A stretch of 64,000 nucleotides of DNA from an uncultured Prevotellaceae bacterium (GTDB taxonomy: Bacteria > Bacteroidota > Bacteroidia > Bacteroidales > Bacteroidaceae), in NCBI GenBank assembly GCA_949299545.1, contig CASGAM010000024.1, positions 1 through 64,000 on the forward strand, written 5' to 3'. Numbering within the stretch: the first letter of the stretch is position 1; the number at the start of each line of letters is the position of its first letter. Position numbers and translations under genes: made by a program. Shown piece after piece: positions 25,067-32,756 of the stretch. The notes beneath the pieces were generated by a model. That model searched no databases. It was given only the letters and a program-made list of their open reading frames with translations, and was not told the origin of the DNA.

Positions 25067-28000
25067 TTACTTTACAGTCCGTTTTACACCGCCAACGATA
25101 TAAATACCTTTGGCCAAACCGTTGAGCGCTTCGCTCTTCTTCACACCGCTGCGTACCAACACACCGCTGATGCTGTAAACGTCAACCGTTACGTCGGCTG
25201 CCTCTACAGTTTCAATGCCCGTCGCATCGCTGCCCGGCAAGAGCAGGGCACGTATGTTTGCACCGGCATCGGCAGGCAAAGTCAAATAAGCGTGGTTGGC
25301 AGTTACCGTCGGCTGTGCGTCAGCCACTACATTATAGAAGGCCACACCGTCAACATCCGGCTGATTCTGCAAAACGTATGAACCTACAGGAGCCGCTGTA
25401 TTGGCAAACACGCCGGTCAACATGCCAGAGTTACAAGTAACAGAAGAAGCCAATCCCCAGCCGCTGAATGACACTTTCTGTTCAGCTGTCACATTAACAA
25501 TATAAGGAGTATTTGCTTTCAATGAACCTTCGTCAGTCAATTCAATCACTGCATTATTCACAGCGGCTACTGAATAAACCTTCAAGCCTGCGGGTATTTC
25601 TGCTGCAAACGGTAATGCAAGGGTTGCCCATCCGGCATTGGCGGCAAGTTCAACTGTTGCCTTTTCTGCTTCCTGAATCTTAAATGTTATATGAGAATTA
25701 ACGGTAAATACGCCTTGATCCTGACTACCGATATAATTGTTAGCTTCAGTGTTAAACAGATTATAAATTCCTTCGGTGGAAGTTGCTATCACTTTCAGTT
25801 TCAATGCCTTTGAAGCATCTGTTGTAGTACGGATCTGAGAAGAATTACCACCATAAACGGTTCCCGTACAGAGATAACGGTCATTACCATCCTCGTCCAC
25901 ACTCATAATTGTATAAGTATCACTTTCACCTGCTACTTTAGTGAATATCATTGCCTGTGCATAATTGGTGTTCTGGCCATAATACTTAATATTATAGTTT
26001 CCATGATCCGAACGGTCATTTGCAACATAAGTTACAGCACAGCCATCATAATCCCAACCGGCATAACTCATCACAATATTGAAGCGTTGCCCGGCTGTCG
26101 GGGCGTTCAGTTCTGTTGCCTTATATGTTTCTATCGCATTATCCAAAGCCGTTTTGGCATCGCCCAATGCTGAAGCATCAGCTGATCCATTATCATACAC
26201 ATCCTGAGCCGTAGCTATAGCAGCAGTAAAAGTAGTTACTGCATCTTGAGGTATCTGGAATGCGCTATTACCTACATTAGCAGTTATATTTAAAGCGTTT
26301 GCATCCTTAATTGATGCTTCAAGTTTTTGCCGTACTTCACCCGCAGCATTATATTCGCCAATAAGTTCAAGTTTAAAATTATCCGCACCGGCCCATCTTC
26401 CACTTGTACAAACTGAATAGAATCCTATCTTAGCCTTAACACTGGCGTCTGCCACATAACCAGCCTCAACGACAGTCCATCCCCAACCGTTTCCGAGGTC
26501 ATTACCAGTGTTACCTAAATTATAAATATCGGCTCTGCCCGAATTAAAATAGATGTAACCTACTTCAACCGCTTCATGAGCGCGTGTAGCTGCTGTCAAC
26601 TTATAAGTGCCCTTGGGAAGTGCTACTTCTTGATACATATCACTTGTTCCATCGTATTTATCCAAATAAGTATTATCCGGTGCGCCGTCATACTGCTGTC
26701 CTGAAGCCGTTCCGCCATTTGTCCATGCAGAATTGCTCGTAACAGCTGCATCGTTCAACAAGAAAGTCATATCAAAAGTCACGCCATTAGTTGGATATGC
26801 CACCTGCACATAAGTCTGACGTGCATTCTCAAGATTGGTGCGTTGTGTCTGAATGCTTTCCGCAGTTTTAGCCGCTTCCCATCCTGACTGAGCAGTTGTC
26901 ACAGCTGCATCAAAAGTAGTCTTTGCATCTACTTCAGATGTTGAATTTGTAGAGATGTTCTGGCAAACAGCTATTTCATTTTTCAAACTCTCCAGACTTG
27001 GTTTAACAGCCTTTACCGGACTTAGGCTGGCATCCAACTCGTCGATAGCAGCCTGCAACTGCTCAGGTGTTGAGCCATCCACATTAACAGATTCAGCTTC
27101 CGTTAAAGCATTAGTCACTATATTCTTAAAATAAGTATTCAATGCAGCATCATCTTTCAGCGAGCCGGCTTCAGCTTTCAAAGAAGAAAATAACGCTTTC
27201 AGTTCAGCAGTACTTGCATAGTAAGTCAAGGTGAAGTTATTAAACAATGTCCATCTACCCCACTTAAATGTCGGAATTACTATAGCCAGATCCAGATTTC
27301 CGTCTGCTCCCACATAAGTGTATACCTCATTAGTATATTTACCCTCATTAAATGCAGCAATACCTTCAGTCGGGCTATTAGGATTGCTGGGTTCCGTACG
27401 TTCTGCCACCCAAGGTTCCAACTGCACTTGTTCACCATTTGCCTTCAGATAGTCATTAGAAATACGCCAGCCCTTTGTTTCTAAATCATTGCACACATCA
27501 AATGCTGCCGACCGGCTAAATCCCTGCACGGTTACCTTATATATCCCTTGCGGTAATCCGGTAATAGTCTGAGAATAAGTACCTGTAGCTTGATAAACCT
27601 CACAATAATCCGTGCCATAAACCGGTTGACCATTTTCATTCCGAACTTGTGTCCACGTCCATGAACCGGCAGATCCTGTAAAACGAGCTGTACCTATTTT
27701 ACTGGTATAGTCGACTTGTGAATAGTCACTACCGTTAATGGTACTGACAAAATTATCGACCGTTAATTCACTTTCTGAAGCCGTTATCACATTTTGAATA
27801 TTATCGTTAGGATAGGCCGCAACAATGGCGTCACGTTCAGCTTTCGTAAGCAATTTCCAAGTGGTAGCAGAGGCTGCCTCAGTTACCAGATGACAATAAT
27901 TGCCTAAAGAGCCCACATCCAGTTTCACATATTTTGCGCCATCGGAAGTCTGCCAATAATAAGAGCCATCACCAGCATCAGTAAACTTCCATGTACATTG

Positions 28001-28276
28001 TGCCTCATTAACACTAATATCTGAATAAACAGTACTTCCATCCTTAGTAGAAATACGAACATCAGCCCAATCTACTGTCGATAAGGTTCCACTTGCAGAG
28101 TTCCATACCACGGGAATACCGTAGCGATCGGAAGAAGCTTCAGTGCCCCAATTCGCCCCCCGGCTGAAGAATGTCTTTGTACTTTCATTGTACAAATAGT
28201 ATTCGCCATCCGCCTGCGCAAAAGCCATACTGCTAACAGCCAACACTGCCGCAATACTTAGTAATTTCTTTTTCAT
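25067..28276 (-). CDS. Large secreted protein of unknown function with type IX-like sorting tail
   Basis: 1069 residues starting with a signal peptide (MKKKLLSIAAVLAVSSMAFA). I recognise no catalytic domain. Visible parts are a ricin- or beta-trefoil-like N-terminal segment (about 22-150, with YYLYNESTKTFFSRGANWG), galactose-binding-like beta-sandwich segments (about 180-350 and 500-640), FIVAR-like helical linkers rich in Ala/Glu/Asp (about 355-490 and 645-710), another beta-trefoil-like stretch (about 715-880), and the GWATL-x-LPF...PYIV...GSYVLQN module shared with the neighbouring 1501-residue protein. The tail ends KGIYIVGGVKRTVK. It is most simply a surface carbohydrate-binding or adhesion protein. 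It has a consensus promoter and a long repeat-bearing 5' UTR. Confidence 0.75.
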   Translation of the reverse strand: MKKKLLSIAAVLAVSSMAFAQADGEYYLYNESTKTFFSRGANWGTEASSDRYGIPVVWNSASGTLSTVDWADVRISTKDGSTVYSDISVNEAQCTWKFTDAGDGSYYWQTSDGAKYVKLDVGSLGNYCHLVTEAASATTWKLLTKAERDAIVAAYPNDNIQNVITASESELTVDNFVSTINGSDYSQVDYTSKIGTARFTGSAGSWTWTQVRNENGQPVYGTDYCEVYQATGTYSQTITGLPQGIYKVTVQGFSRSAAFDVCNDLETKGWRISNDYLKANGEQVQLEPWVAERTEPSNPNSPTEGIAAFNEGKYTNEVYTYVGADGNLDLAIVIPTFKWGRWTLFNNFTLTYYASTAELKALFSSLKAEAGSLKDDAALNTYFKNIVTNALTEAESVNVDGSTPEQLQAAIDELDASLSPVKAVKPSLESLKNEIAVCQNISTNSTSEVDAKTTFDAAVTTAQSGWEAAKTAESIQTQRTNLENARQTYVQVAYPTNGVTFDMTFLLNDAAVTSNSAWTNGGTASGQQYDGAPDNTYLDKYDGTSDMYQEVALPKGTYKLTAATRAHEAVEVGYIYFNSGRADIYNLGNTGNDLGNGWGWTVVEAGYVADASVKAKIGFYSVCTSGRWAGADNFKLELIGEYNAAGEVRQKLEASIKDANALNITANVGNSAFQIPQDAVTTFTAAIATAQDVYDNGSADASALGDAKTALDNAIETYKATELNAPTAGQRFNIVMSYAGWDYDGCAVTYVANDRSDHGNYNIKYYGQNTNYAQAMIFTKVAGESDTYTIMSVDEDGNDRYLCTGTVYGGNSSQIRTTTDASKALKLKVIATSTEGIYNLFNTEANNYIGSQDQGVFTVNSHITFKIQEAEKATVELAANAGWATLALPFAAEIPAGLKVYSVAAVNNAVIELTDEGSLKANTPYIVNVTAEQKVSFSGWGLASSVTCNSGMLTGVFANTAAPVGSYVLQNQPDVDGVAFYNVVADAQPTVTANHAYLTLPADAGANIRALLLPGSDATGIETVEAADVTVDVYSISGVLVRSGVKKSEALNGLAKGIYIVGGVKRTVK

Positions 28277-28300
28277 AAGCTGTGTGTTAAATTGAAATTG

Positions 28301-28384
28301 TTAGGTTAATAGTTTAATTTGTTTTTCATTCAGGTTAATCAGTTTGAATAGTTTTCTTTCAGGTTAATTTCTTTTTAGGTTAAT
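28301..28384. repeat. Direct AGGTTAAT repeats in the 5' UTR of the 1069-residue gene
   Basis: AGGTTAAT occurs at 28303, 28332, 28361 and 28377, spaced 29, 29 and 16 bases apart. The first two copies belong to 29-base units (28301-28329, 28330-28358) with similar flanks (AGTTTAATTTG and AGTTTGAATAG). They lie between the predicted transcription start (near 28502) and the ATG at 28276, so they are transcribed. They could be protein-binding sites on DNA or RNA. Confidence 0.7.
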
Positions 28385-28508
28385 TAGATTAATGATCAGA
28401 CCGCCCTTCTATTCGGAAGCATACAAGCCAGAAAAAGAATGCTGTACTTCAAAAAACATTGCCATGCCGGCAATCCGTATTGTGCAGATGCTTCTCATAG
28501 AATCACGG

Positions 28509-28539
28509 CAAATTTATTAAAAAAATACAACGGAACAAA
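28509..28539 (-). promoter_or_regulatory. Consensus promoter of the 1069-residue gene
   Basis: Minus-strand TTTG (28536-28539), 19-base spacer, TAAATTTG (28509-28516). It predicts a 5' UTR of about 225 bases that contains the AGGTTAAT repeats. Confidence 0.75.
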
Positions 28540-28763
28540 AAAAATCAGGTGTTTTTTCACACAAAACCAAAAAACGACATTCGTGCAGACAAGAAACGCG
28601 TATGTCATTGAATGCGTTCACGCTATAAGCAGCCAGGAAGCATGAAAGCCGTTCACAAAATATAACGTTCTTCATAAGGAATGAGTTACGTCATCCCTCC
28701 GGAAACGGCATTTCCCCGAAGCATGCCAGACCCAAAATTTCATACGTCTGGAGCAAGCGAAAC

Positions 28764-28916
28764 TGCGAGCGCTCGCAGCAAAAACTGCGACCTGTCGCTT
28801 CTGCAAGGCGACAGGTCGCGTTGGGAAAGCGACAGGTCGCAAATCCGCCCCGCCGGTTTGCTCTTACGCGTGCGCGCACGCGCGTACCTTTTATTATATG
28901 TGTCCGGCCGGCCGGA
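28764..28916. repeat. Palindrome-rich intergenic cluster, REP-like copy 2
   Basis: Within 150 bases there are three copies of the GCGACAGGTCGC core (28787-28801 inverted, 28808-28819, 28829-28840) and three unrelated perfect palindromes: TGCGAGCGCTCGCA (28764-28777), a 16-bp CGCGTGCG/CGCACGCG (28867-28882) and TCCGGCCGGCCGGA (28903-28916). No gene is credible between 28540 and 29046. The region separates the secreted protein unit from the polysaccharide export gene. Confidence 0.7.
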
Positions 28917-29046
28917 ACAGTTGGCACGGCAAACCGCGGCGTACTGTGGGGTAAAAAAAACAAAAAAGCACTGCGCATGTTCTTAAACATAACCGAACAT
29001 TTGCACAGTGCATTTTCTGTCAGTATATTTGTAATACTCCTGGTCC

Positions 29047-29844
29047 TTATTTAAGCAGGTTGGTCACCAATGAGGCCACCGACACGAGGATACTGATGGA
29101 ACTTACCCAGTAGCTCGTACTTGAACCAATGTCAGAGTTCTTTGACTTCGTTTTATTAGGTGTGACATATATCACGTCGTTCTGCTGCAGATAATAGTAC
29201 GGCGAGTTGATGATGTCTGCATCGTTGAGGTTCAACTCGTGGATGGACTTCTTGCCGTTCTCGTCCTCACGGATGAGTTTGACGTTGTCACGGCGCCCCC
29301 AGATGGTGAGGTCCTTGGCCATGGCCAAAGCGCCATAGATGCTGATTTTCTCGGAAGAGACGGTATAGGTGCCCGGACTGGTCACCTCGCCGAGAACGGA
29401 AATCTTATAGTTGCTCAGGCGGACGGTCACGATGGGTTTCATCTTGAGGTAGCTGGCCTCGATGCGGTTGGCAATCTCGTCTTCGAGCTGGTTTACCGTC
29501 ATGCCCTCTACCTTCATGGTGCCCAACACGGGGAAGTTGATGGTTCCCTCGTTGTTAACCAGATAGGTCTGCAGTGTCGGCTGGGAGGTCAGGTAGTTGT
29601 TGTAACTTGCCATGGTGCGCGCCACAACCAGATTGAAAGCCTGCACGGCTTCGGGGTTGTCGGGACTGCTCACGGTGATGGTCAGCTCGTCCTTGGGCAT
29701 GATACGCGCATCGTAGAGAACGGCACTGCTGTCGAGGTTCACCTCCGCGCTGTTCTGCATGTAGGGAACGGTCTTGTAAGACGTACATGCAGTCATGAAA
29801 AATAACAGAACCACAAGCGCTGTGGAAAGGATTTTCTTCGTCAT
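29047..29844 (-). CDS. Polysaccharide export outer-membrane lipoprotein (Wza-like)
   Basis: 265 residues with a lipoprotein signal: hydrophobic stretch then FMTAC, so Cys20 is the lipidation site. The Poly_export domain (about 45-130) contains MPKDELTITVSSPDNPEAV and GTINFPVLGTMKVEGMTVNQLEDEI (read in two parts), followed by an SLBB-type segment (ISVLGEVTSPGTYTV, about 155-215). A C-terminal hydrophobic helix (about 240-262) would be the membrane-spanning end. In family members this forms the outer-membrane channel for capsular or exopolysaccharide and works with Wzc. The Wzc-like gene lies 3.5 kb away. It starts 18 bases after manA and probably shares its promoter. Confidence 0.92.
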   Translation of the reverse strand: MTKKILSTALVVLLFFMTACTSYKTVPYMQNSAEVNLDSSAVLYDARIMPKDELTITVSSPDNPEAVQAFNLVVARTMASYNNYLTSQPTLQTYLVNNEGTINFPVLGTMKVEGMTVNQLEDEIANRIEASYLKMKPIVTVRLSNYKISVLGEVTSPGTYTVSSEKISIYGALAMAKDLTIWGRRDNVKLIREDENGKKSIHELNLNDADIINSPYYYLQQNDVIYVTPNKTKSKNSDIGSSTSYWVSSISILVSVASLVTNLLK

Positions 29845-29862
29845 TGTTTATGGGTTGAAGGA

Positions 29863-30834
29863 TTAAACATAGCTTTCGATGAGGGTAACCCGCGGCGTTT
29901 CAGTTTCGACAGCCAGCATCTCTGCTTCGGCAGCCACCAGAATGGTCTGCCCGGCACGCAGGCTGACGGTGCGGGCATCGCAAGTGATACGGCAGGCACC
30001 ATCGGTGCAAACCAGCAGCACGAAACTGTCGAGCTCGCTGTAATCGCACATCATAGGCTCTGTCAGATGGTAAACGGCGGTCGTGAAATACGGGCTGGAA
30101 GCCACCGTAAACGGCTCGTTGTCGACCACTACCGGCTGCCGGAGAGGTTCGCCGGCCGAATAGTCGATCACGTCGCGCGCCTCTTCCAGATGCAGCGTGC
30201 GGGGACGGCCATCGGCATCCGTGCGGCCGAAATCATAAATGCGGTAGGTGACATCGCTGCTTTGCTGTATCTCGCAGATGAGGCAACCCGGACCAATGCT
30301 GTGGACACGCCCCGGCGGCAGGAAAAAGACATCGCCCGGACGGACGTTCACCTGGCGCAACACTTCGGGCAGTGTCTGGCTTGACACGCGGGCCTCGTAC
30401 TCCTGCGGCGTCACGTCGCGGCTGAACCCGTTGAGAAGATAGGAGCCGGAAGCGCTGTCGACAACATACCACATCTCGGCCTTTCCCGAACAGCCATGGC
30501 GCCGCAGCGCCACTTCATCGCCGGGATGCACCTGCACGGAAAGCGGCCGGGCGGCATCGATAAACTTGACCAACAGCGGAAAAGCCGTCCCGAAACGGCT
30601 GAAATTCTCCTTGCCGACCAGCGATGCGCCATAACGCGCACAAAGCTGCGTGAGCGACAGTCCGTCGCACGGTCCGCCACAAACAACAGATTCATGGCCC
30701 GGCACGGCTGAGACCTCCCAACTTTCGCCGATGGCACGGCTGTCTGCCGGAAGTCCCTTGAACGGGAGGAGGCGCCGACCGCCCCACAAGGTTTCCTTGT
30801 ATTGGGGGGAGAACTGATAAAGTTTGTCTGTCAT
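29863..30834 (-). CDS. manA: Class I mannose-6-phosphate isomerase
   Basis: Zinc cupin enzyme of 323 residues that interconverts fructose-6-P and mannose-6-P, supplying GDP-mannose or GDP-fucose for polysaccharide. Motifs: YKETLWGGRRL at the N-terminus, IGESWEVS, the zinc-binding LSVQVHPGDE and KAEMWYVV, then FLPPGRVHSIGPG and a C-terminal cupin part. The ATG at 30834 is preferred because the promoter -7 box (30853-30860) overlaps the longer GTG start at 30855. It is the first gene of a unit with the Wza-like lipoprotein, consistent with a role in surface glycan synthesis. Confidence 0.92.
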   Translation of the reverse strand: MTDKLYQFSPQYKETLWGGRRLLPFKGLPADSRAIGESWEVSAVPGHESVVCGGPCDGLSLTQLCARYGASLVGKENFSRFGTAFPLLVKFIDAARPLSVQVHPGDEVALRRHGCSGKAEMWYVVDSASGSYLLNGFSRDVTPQEYEARVSSQTLPEVLRQVNVRPGDVFFLPPGRVHSIGPGCLICEIQQSSDVTYRIYDFGRTDADGRPRTLHLEEARDVIDYSAGEPLRQPVVVDNEPFTVASSPYFTTAVYHLTEPMMCDYSELDSFVLLVCTDGACRITCDARTVSLRAGQTILVAAEAEMLAVETETPRVTLIESYV

Positions 30835-30852
30835 ACCTGTCAAATTGCCCCA

Positions 30853-30884
30853 CAAAGGTACGTTTTTTTACATATAAAGCCAAA
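30853..30884 (-). promoter_or_regulatory. Consensus promoter of manA-wza
   Basis: Minus-strand TTTG (30881-30884), 20-base spacer, TACCTTTG (30853-30860). The start site near 30846 gives a leader of only about 12 bases before the manA ATG. Confidence 0.8.
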
Positions 30885-30945
30885 AGATAGTCAACAAAAG
30901 CGCTTTAAGCATATTAATTTTTATTAATACTAATCTTTCAAACCT

Positions 30946-31161
30946 ATGAAAAACATTTATGACATCGCGGAGCTGGCGCACCTCTACTGCCCCGGCTCCA
31001 TCGGCTACAACGCGCAAAGACGCTTTGTACGCCTGCTGAAAAGTGAGAAAGAGTTATGGGACTGTCTATGCGCGCTGCATTACCGACCGTATCAGCGCGC
31101 ATTGACCCCGAAACAGTATGCGGCCATCACCGCCGTCCTTGGCGATCCGGATGAGGCATAG
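30946..31161 (+). CDS. DUF4248 family small protein
   Basis: 71 residues: MKNIYDIAELAHLYCPGS, then a basic middle, YRPYQRALTPKQYAAI and an acidic end. The pattern (start of a helix-turn-helix-like segment, Y-x-P-x-Q-R-x-LTP-x-Q) matches DUF4248, a family I know only from Bacteroidetes, usually beside an HU-like gene in capsule loci. No function has been assigned; the fold could be a small DNA-binding domain. It is divergent from manA and followed by the HU-like gene 300 bases later, with a repeat array between. Confidence 0.7.
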   Translation: MKNIYDIAELAHLYCPGSIGYNAQRRFVRLLKSEKELWDCLCALHYRPYQRALTPKQYAAITAVLGDPDEA

Positions 31162-31306
31162 TAGCGGCCGCAGCTGACAAAACACTCATCCAGAACTCTT
31201 TCCGTGACACAGCCCCGTGGACATGCCCCCGACCGGCATGTCCACGGGGTTGTCATATCCGGACGGCGGCAAGGCGCCTTCGCCCATTTTCCGGCCGGAA
31301 AAAGTA

Positions 31307-31366
31307 ACCAAATACGACCAAAAGCTACCAAATGTAACCAAAAGCTACCAAAGGCTACCAAAAGCG
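31307..31366. repeat. Six 10-bp phased ACCAAA direct repeats upstream of the HU-like gene
   Basis: Six consecutive 10-base units, each beginning ACCAAA, start at 31307, 31317, 31327, 31337, 31347 and 31357. The last four bases alternate (for example AGCT twice). The period is close to one DNA helical turn, and the array ends about 24 bases before the -7 box at 31390, where an activator or repressor would bind. The rest of 31162-31306 shows an inverted pair around CCCCGTGGACATGCC/GGCATGTCCACGGGG (about 31212-31243), which is a likely terminator-like hairpin after the DUF4248 gene. Confidence 0.8.
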
Positions 31367-31389
31367 TACACGGACTTTTCATCGCGACG

Positions 31390-31397
31390 TAACTTTG
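31390..31397 (+). promoter_or_regulatory. -7 promoter element of the HU-like gene
   Basis: TAACTTTG, exact TAnnTTTG; start site near 31404, giving a leader of about 58 bases. The -33 position has no TTTG, which fits a promoter that needs an activator bound at the adjacent 10-bp repeats. Confidence 0.55.
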
Positions 31398-31461
31398 CAT
31401 TGTCATCCGGAAGACAAAACAAAATATCAACAAAAGTATTCACCTTTTAAAACTTACAATC

Positions 31462-31875
31462 ATGTTACGTTACAAATTAATTGAAAAGAAAAATCCGCAA
31501 AAACCTTTGGAAGCCGGCAAGTATTACGCCAAACTGTTATGGACGGGGGCCAACGACACGGACACGCTCAGTGAACGCATCAGCGCCACATGTACCGTCA
31601 CGCCGCACGACGTGAAAGCCGTACTGTCGGCCTTACAGGAACAAATGATCTATGACCTGCGCGACGGGAAAAGCGTTTCCCTTGAAAGACTCGGCACGTT
31701 CCGTCCCTCGCTGAACGGTACGGGCAGCGACACCAAAGAGAATTATAACATCGCCATGATAGAACGTGTGAAAGTGGTGTTCACACCCAACAGCCGCCTG
31801 AAAGCGGCGCTGGCCCCGGAGAATCCGGACATGAAGTTCTCGCGCGTCGACACCGAGGAAACGGCTGAACCGTAA
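31462..31875 (+). CDS. HU-like DNA-binding protein (HU-related family)
   Basis: 137-residue member of the HU/IHF-related family common in Bacteroidetes. An N-terminal extension (about 1-25) precedes the HU fold with helix-turn-helix core (SERISATCTVTPHDVKAVLS, about 37-56), DGKSVSLERLGTFRPSL (about 72-88) and a strand with VKVVFTPNSRLK (about 107-118). The acidic C-terminal tail ends ETAEP. These proteins are presumed nucleoid or regulatory DNA binders, often found in capsule loci; targets are unknown. The phased 10-bp array immediately upstream makes autoregulation a reasonable guess. Confidence 0.85.
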   Translation: MLRYKLIEKKNPQKPLEAGKYYAKLLWTGANDTDTLSERISATCTVTPHDVKAVLSALQEQMIYDLRDGKSVSLERLGTFRPSLNGTGSDTKENYNIAMIERVKVVFTPNSRLKAALAPENPDMKFSRVDTEETAEP

Positions 31876-31893
31876 GAAATACCGGCCTGATGC

Positions 31894-32331
31894 ATGAAAA
31901 CGAATGACATGAACAAAAGGAACACTGAAAGCAGGGGGTTGCGCAACCGCAACCCTCTCAACCTACCGAGAGACGGCCGGCTGCTGCGCGGTCTGGCAGC
32001 ACAACAGGACGACCCGGACCATTACCGCTTCAAGAGTATGGCATGGGGCTACCGGGCCGCCTTCGTCACCCTGCGGCGCTGGCACGCCGCTCACGGCGGT
32101 CTCACCGTCACTTCGCTCACCGGTCTGTTGAAAGGCAACATCTCCGACATGGAAGCAGACATTTATATCCGTAAGATCTGTTGCCTGACGGGGCTACCGC
32201 GTGACGGTGACTTAGACGTGACTGACCCTGATACAATGCTCTCCCTGGCTGCCGCCATCAGCCGCATAGAGAACGGCGTGCCTGCCCGCACGGCGGAAAT
32301 CGCGGACGGCTGGGCTCTGTACATGGGATGA
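31894..32331 (+). CDS. Structural protein P5-like / lysozyme-like small protein
   Basis: 145 residues. The N-terminal SRGLRNRNPLNLPRDGR, then YRFKSMAWGYRAAFVTLRRW and a C-terminal helical part match proteins I know from Bacteroides genomes as structural protein P5, a name taken from phage virions; they resemble muramidase-like peptidoglycan hydrolases. No signal peptide is seen, so export, if any, needs another route. In comparable Bacteroides capsule loci this slot usually holds an N-acetylmuramoyl-L-alanine amidase, so a wall-directed role is plausible. It follows the HU-like gene by 18 bases. Confidence 0.65.
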   Translation: MKTNDMNKRNTESRGLRNRNPLNLPRDGRLLRGLAAQQDDPDHYRFKSMAWGYRAAFVTLRRWHAAHGGLTVTSLTGLLKGNISDMEADIYIRKICCLTGLPRDGDLDVTDPDTMLSLAAAISRIENGVPARTAEIADGWALYMG

Positions 32332-32420
32332 GCGACACTCATCAAAACTGGCCTCCTCCGATAAGGGAGAGGCCGATAAAAGAAAGATTTAATTTACCAA
32401 CCTTCAAAAAAAACAGAATC

Positions 32421-32516
32421 ATGAACAAGAAAAGCTGGCAAACCGTACTCAACATCATCATCGCCGTGGCAAGCGCCATCGCAGGCGTCATCTTCGGAAG
32501 CTGCTTGCAGGGATGA
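32421..32516 (+). CDS. Smalltalk-type small membrane protein
   Basis: 31 residues: MNKKSWQTVLNII followed by one hydrophobic helix (IIIAVASAIAGVIFGSC) and a short end. It matches the pattern of Bacteroidetes smalltalk proteins (M-K-K-x-x-W-K-x-x-x, one transmembrane segment, C near the end), which accompany HU-like and amidase genes. The Cys near the end and small residues before it could suggest membrane anchoring. It starts 89 bases after the P5-like gene, and a strong terminator follows at once, marking the end of the cassette transcript. Confidence 0.7.
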   Translation: MNKKSWQTVLNIIIAVASAIAGVIFGSCLQG

Positions 32517-32540
32517 GACGGAATTCTTGAGTAATCGGGG

Positions 32541-32580
32541 TATTGAACGGAAATGTATGTTTCCGTTCAATATCATTCTT
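32541..32580 (+). terminator. Terminator of the HU/P5/smalltalk unit
   Basis: A perfect 13-bp stem (32541-32553 with 32560-32572) with a 6-base loop, followed by a moderately T-rich stretch, 24 bases after the smalltalk stop. Confidence 0.8.
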
Positions 32581-32650
32581 GTCTACATAAAAAACATGCC
32601 TGAGAAACGATTAATATTTATTTTACATGGCAGAAGAGAATAAAAATACG

Positions 32651-32658
32651 TACCTTTG
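32651..32658 (+). promoter_or_regulatory. -7 promoter element of the HAD gene
   Basis: TACCTTTG, exact TAnnTTTG, about 100 bases before the HAD ATG; no clear -33 element. Confidence 0.45.
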
Positions 32659-32756
32659 CAAAACAGCCGGCGGTTTCGGGAATCCCCCTCCAGGAACCTG
32701 CACACCGGCAAACAATAACTTTTGTATCAACGCAACGATTATCAAACACTAAGGAA

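Noticed and set aside
28301..28384. CRISPR-like array
   Set aside because: Only an 8-base core is repeated, the spacing is 29/29/16, the flanks are similar instead of unique spacers, and no cas genes are present.
28681..29054. Short open frames on both strands over the palindromes
   Set aside because: They merely read through the REP-like and GC-rich palindromes and have no coding character.
31204..31450. Short plus-strand frames across the 10-bp repeat
   Set aside because: They exist because the repeat lacks stops; no start context or family resemblance, and the HU-like promoter lies inside.
31894..32331. Prophage remnant suggested by the P5-like gene
   Set aside because: No other phage gene is nearby; the gene sits in a cassette typical of capsule loci.
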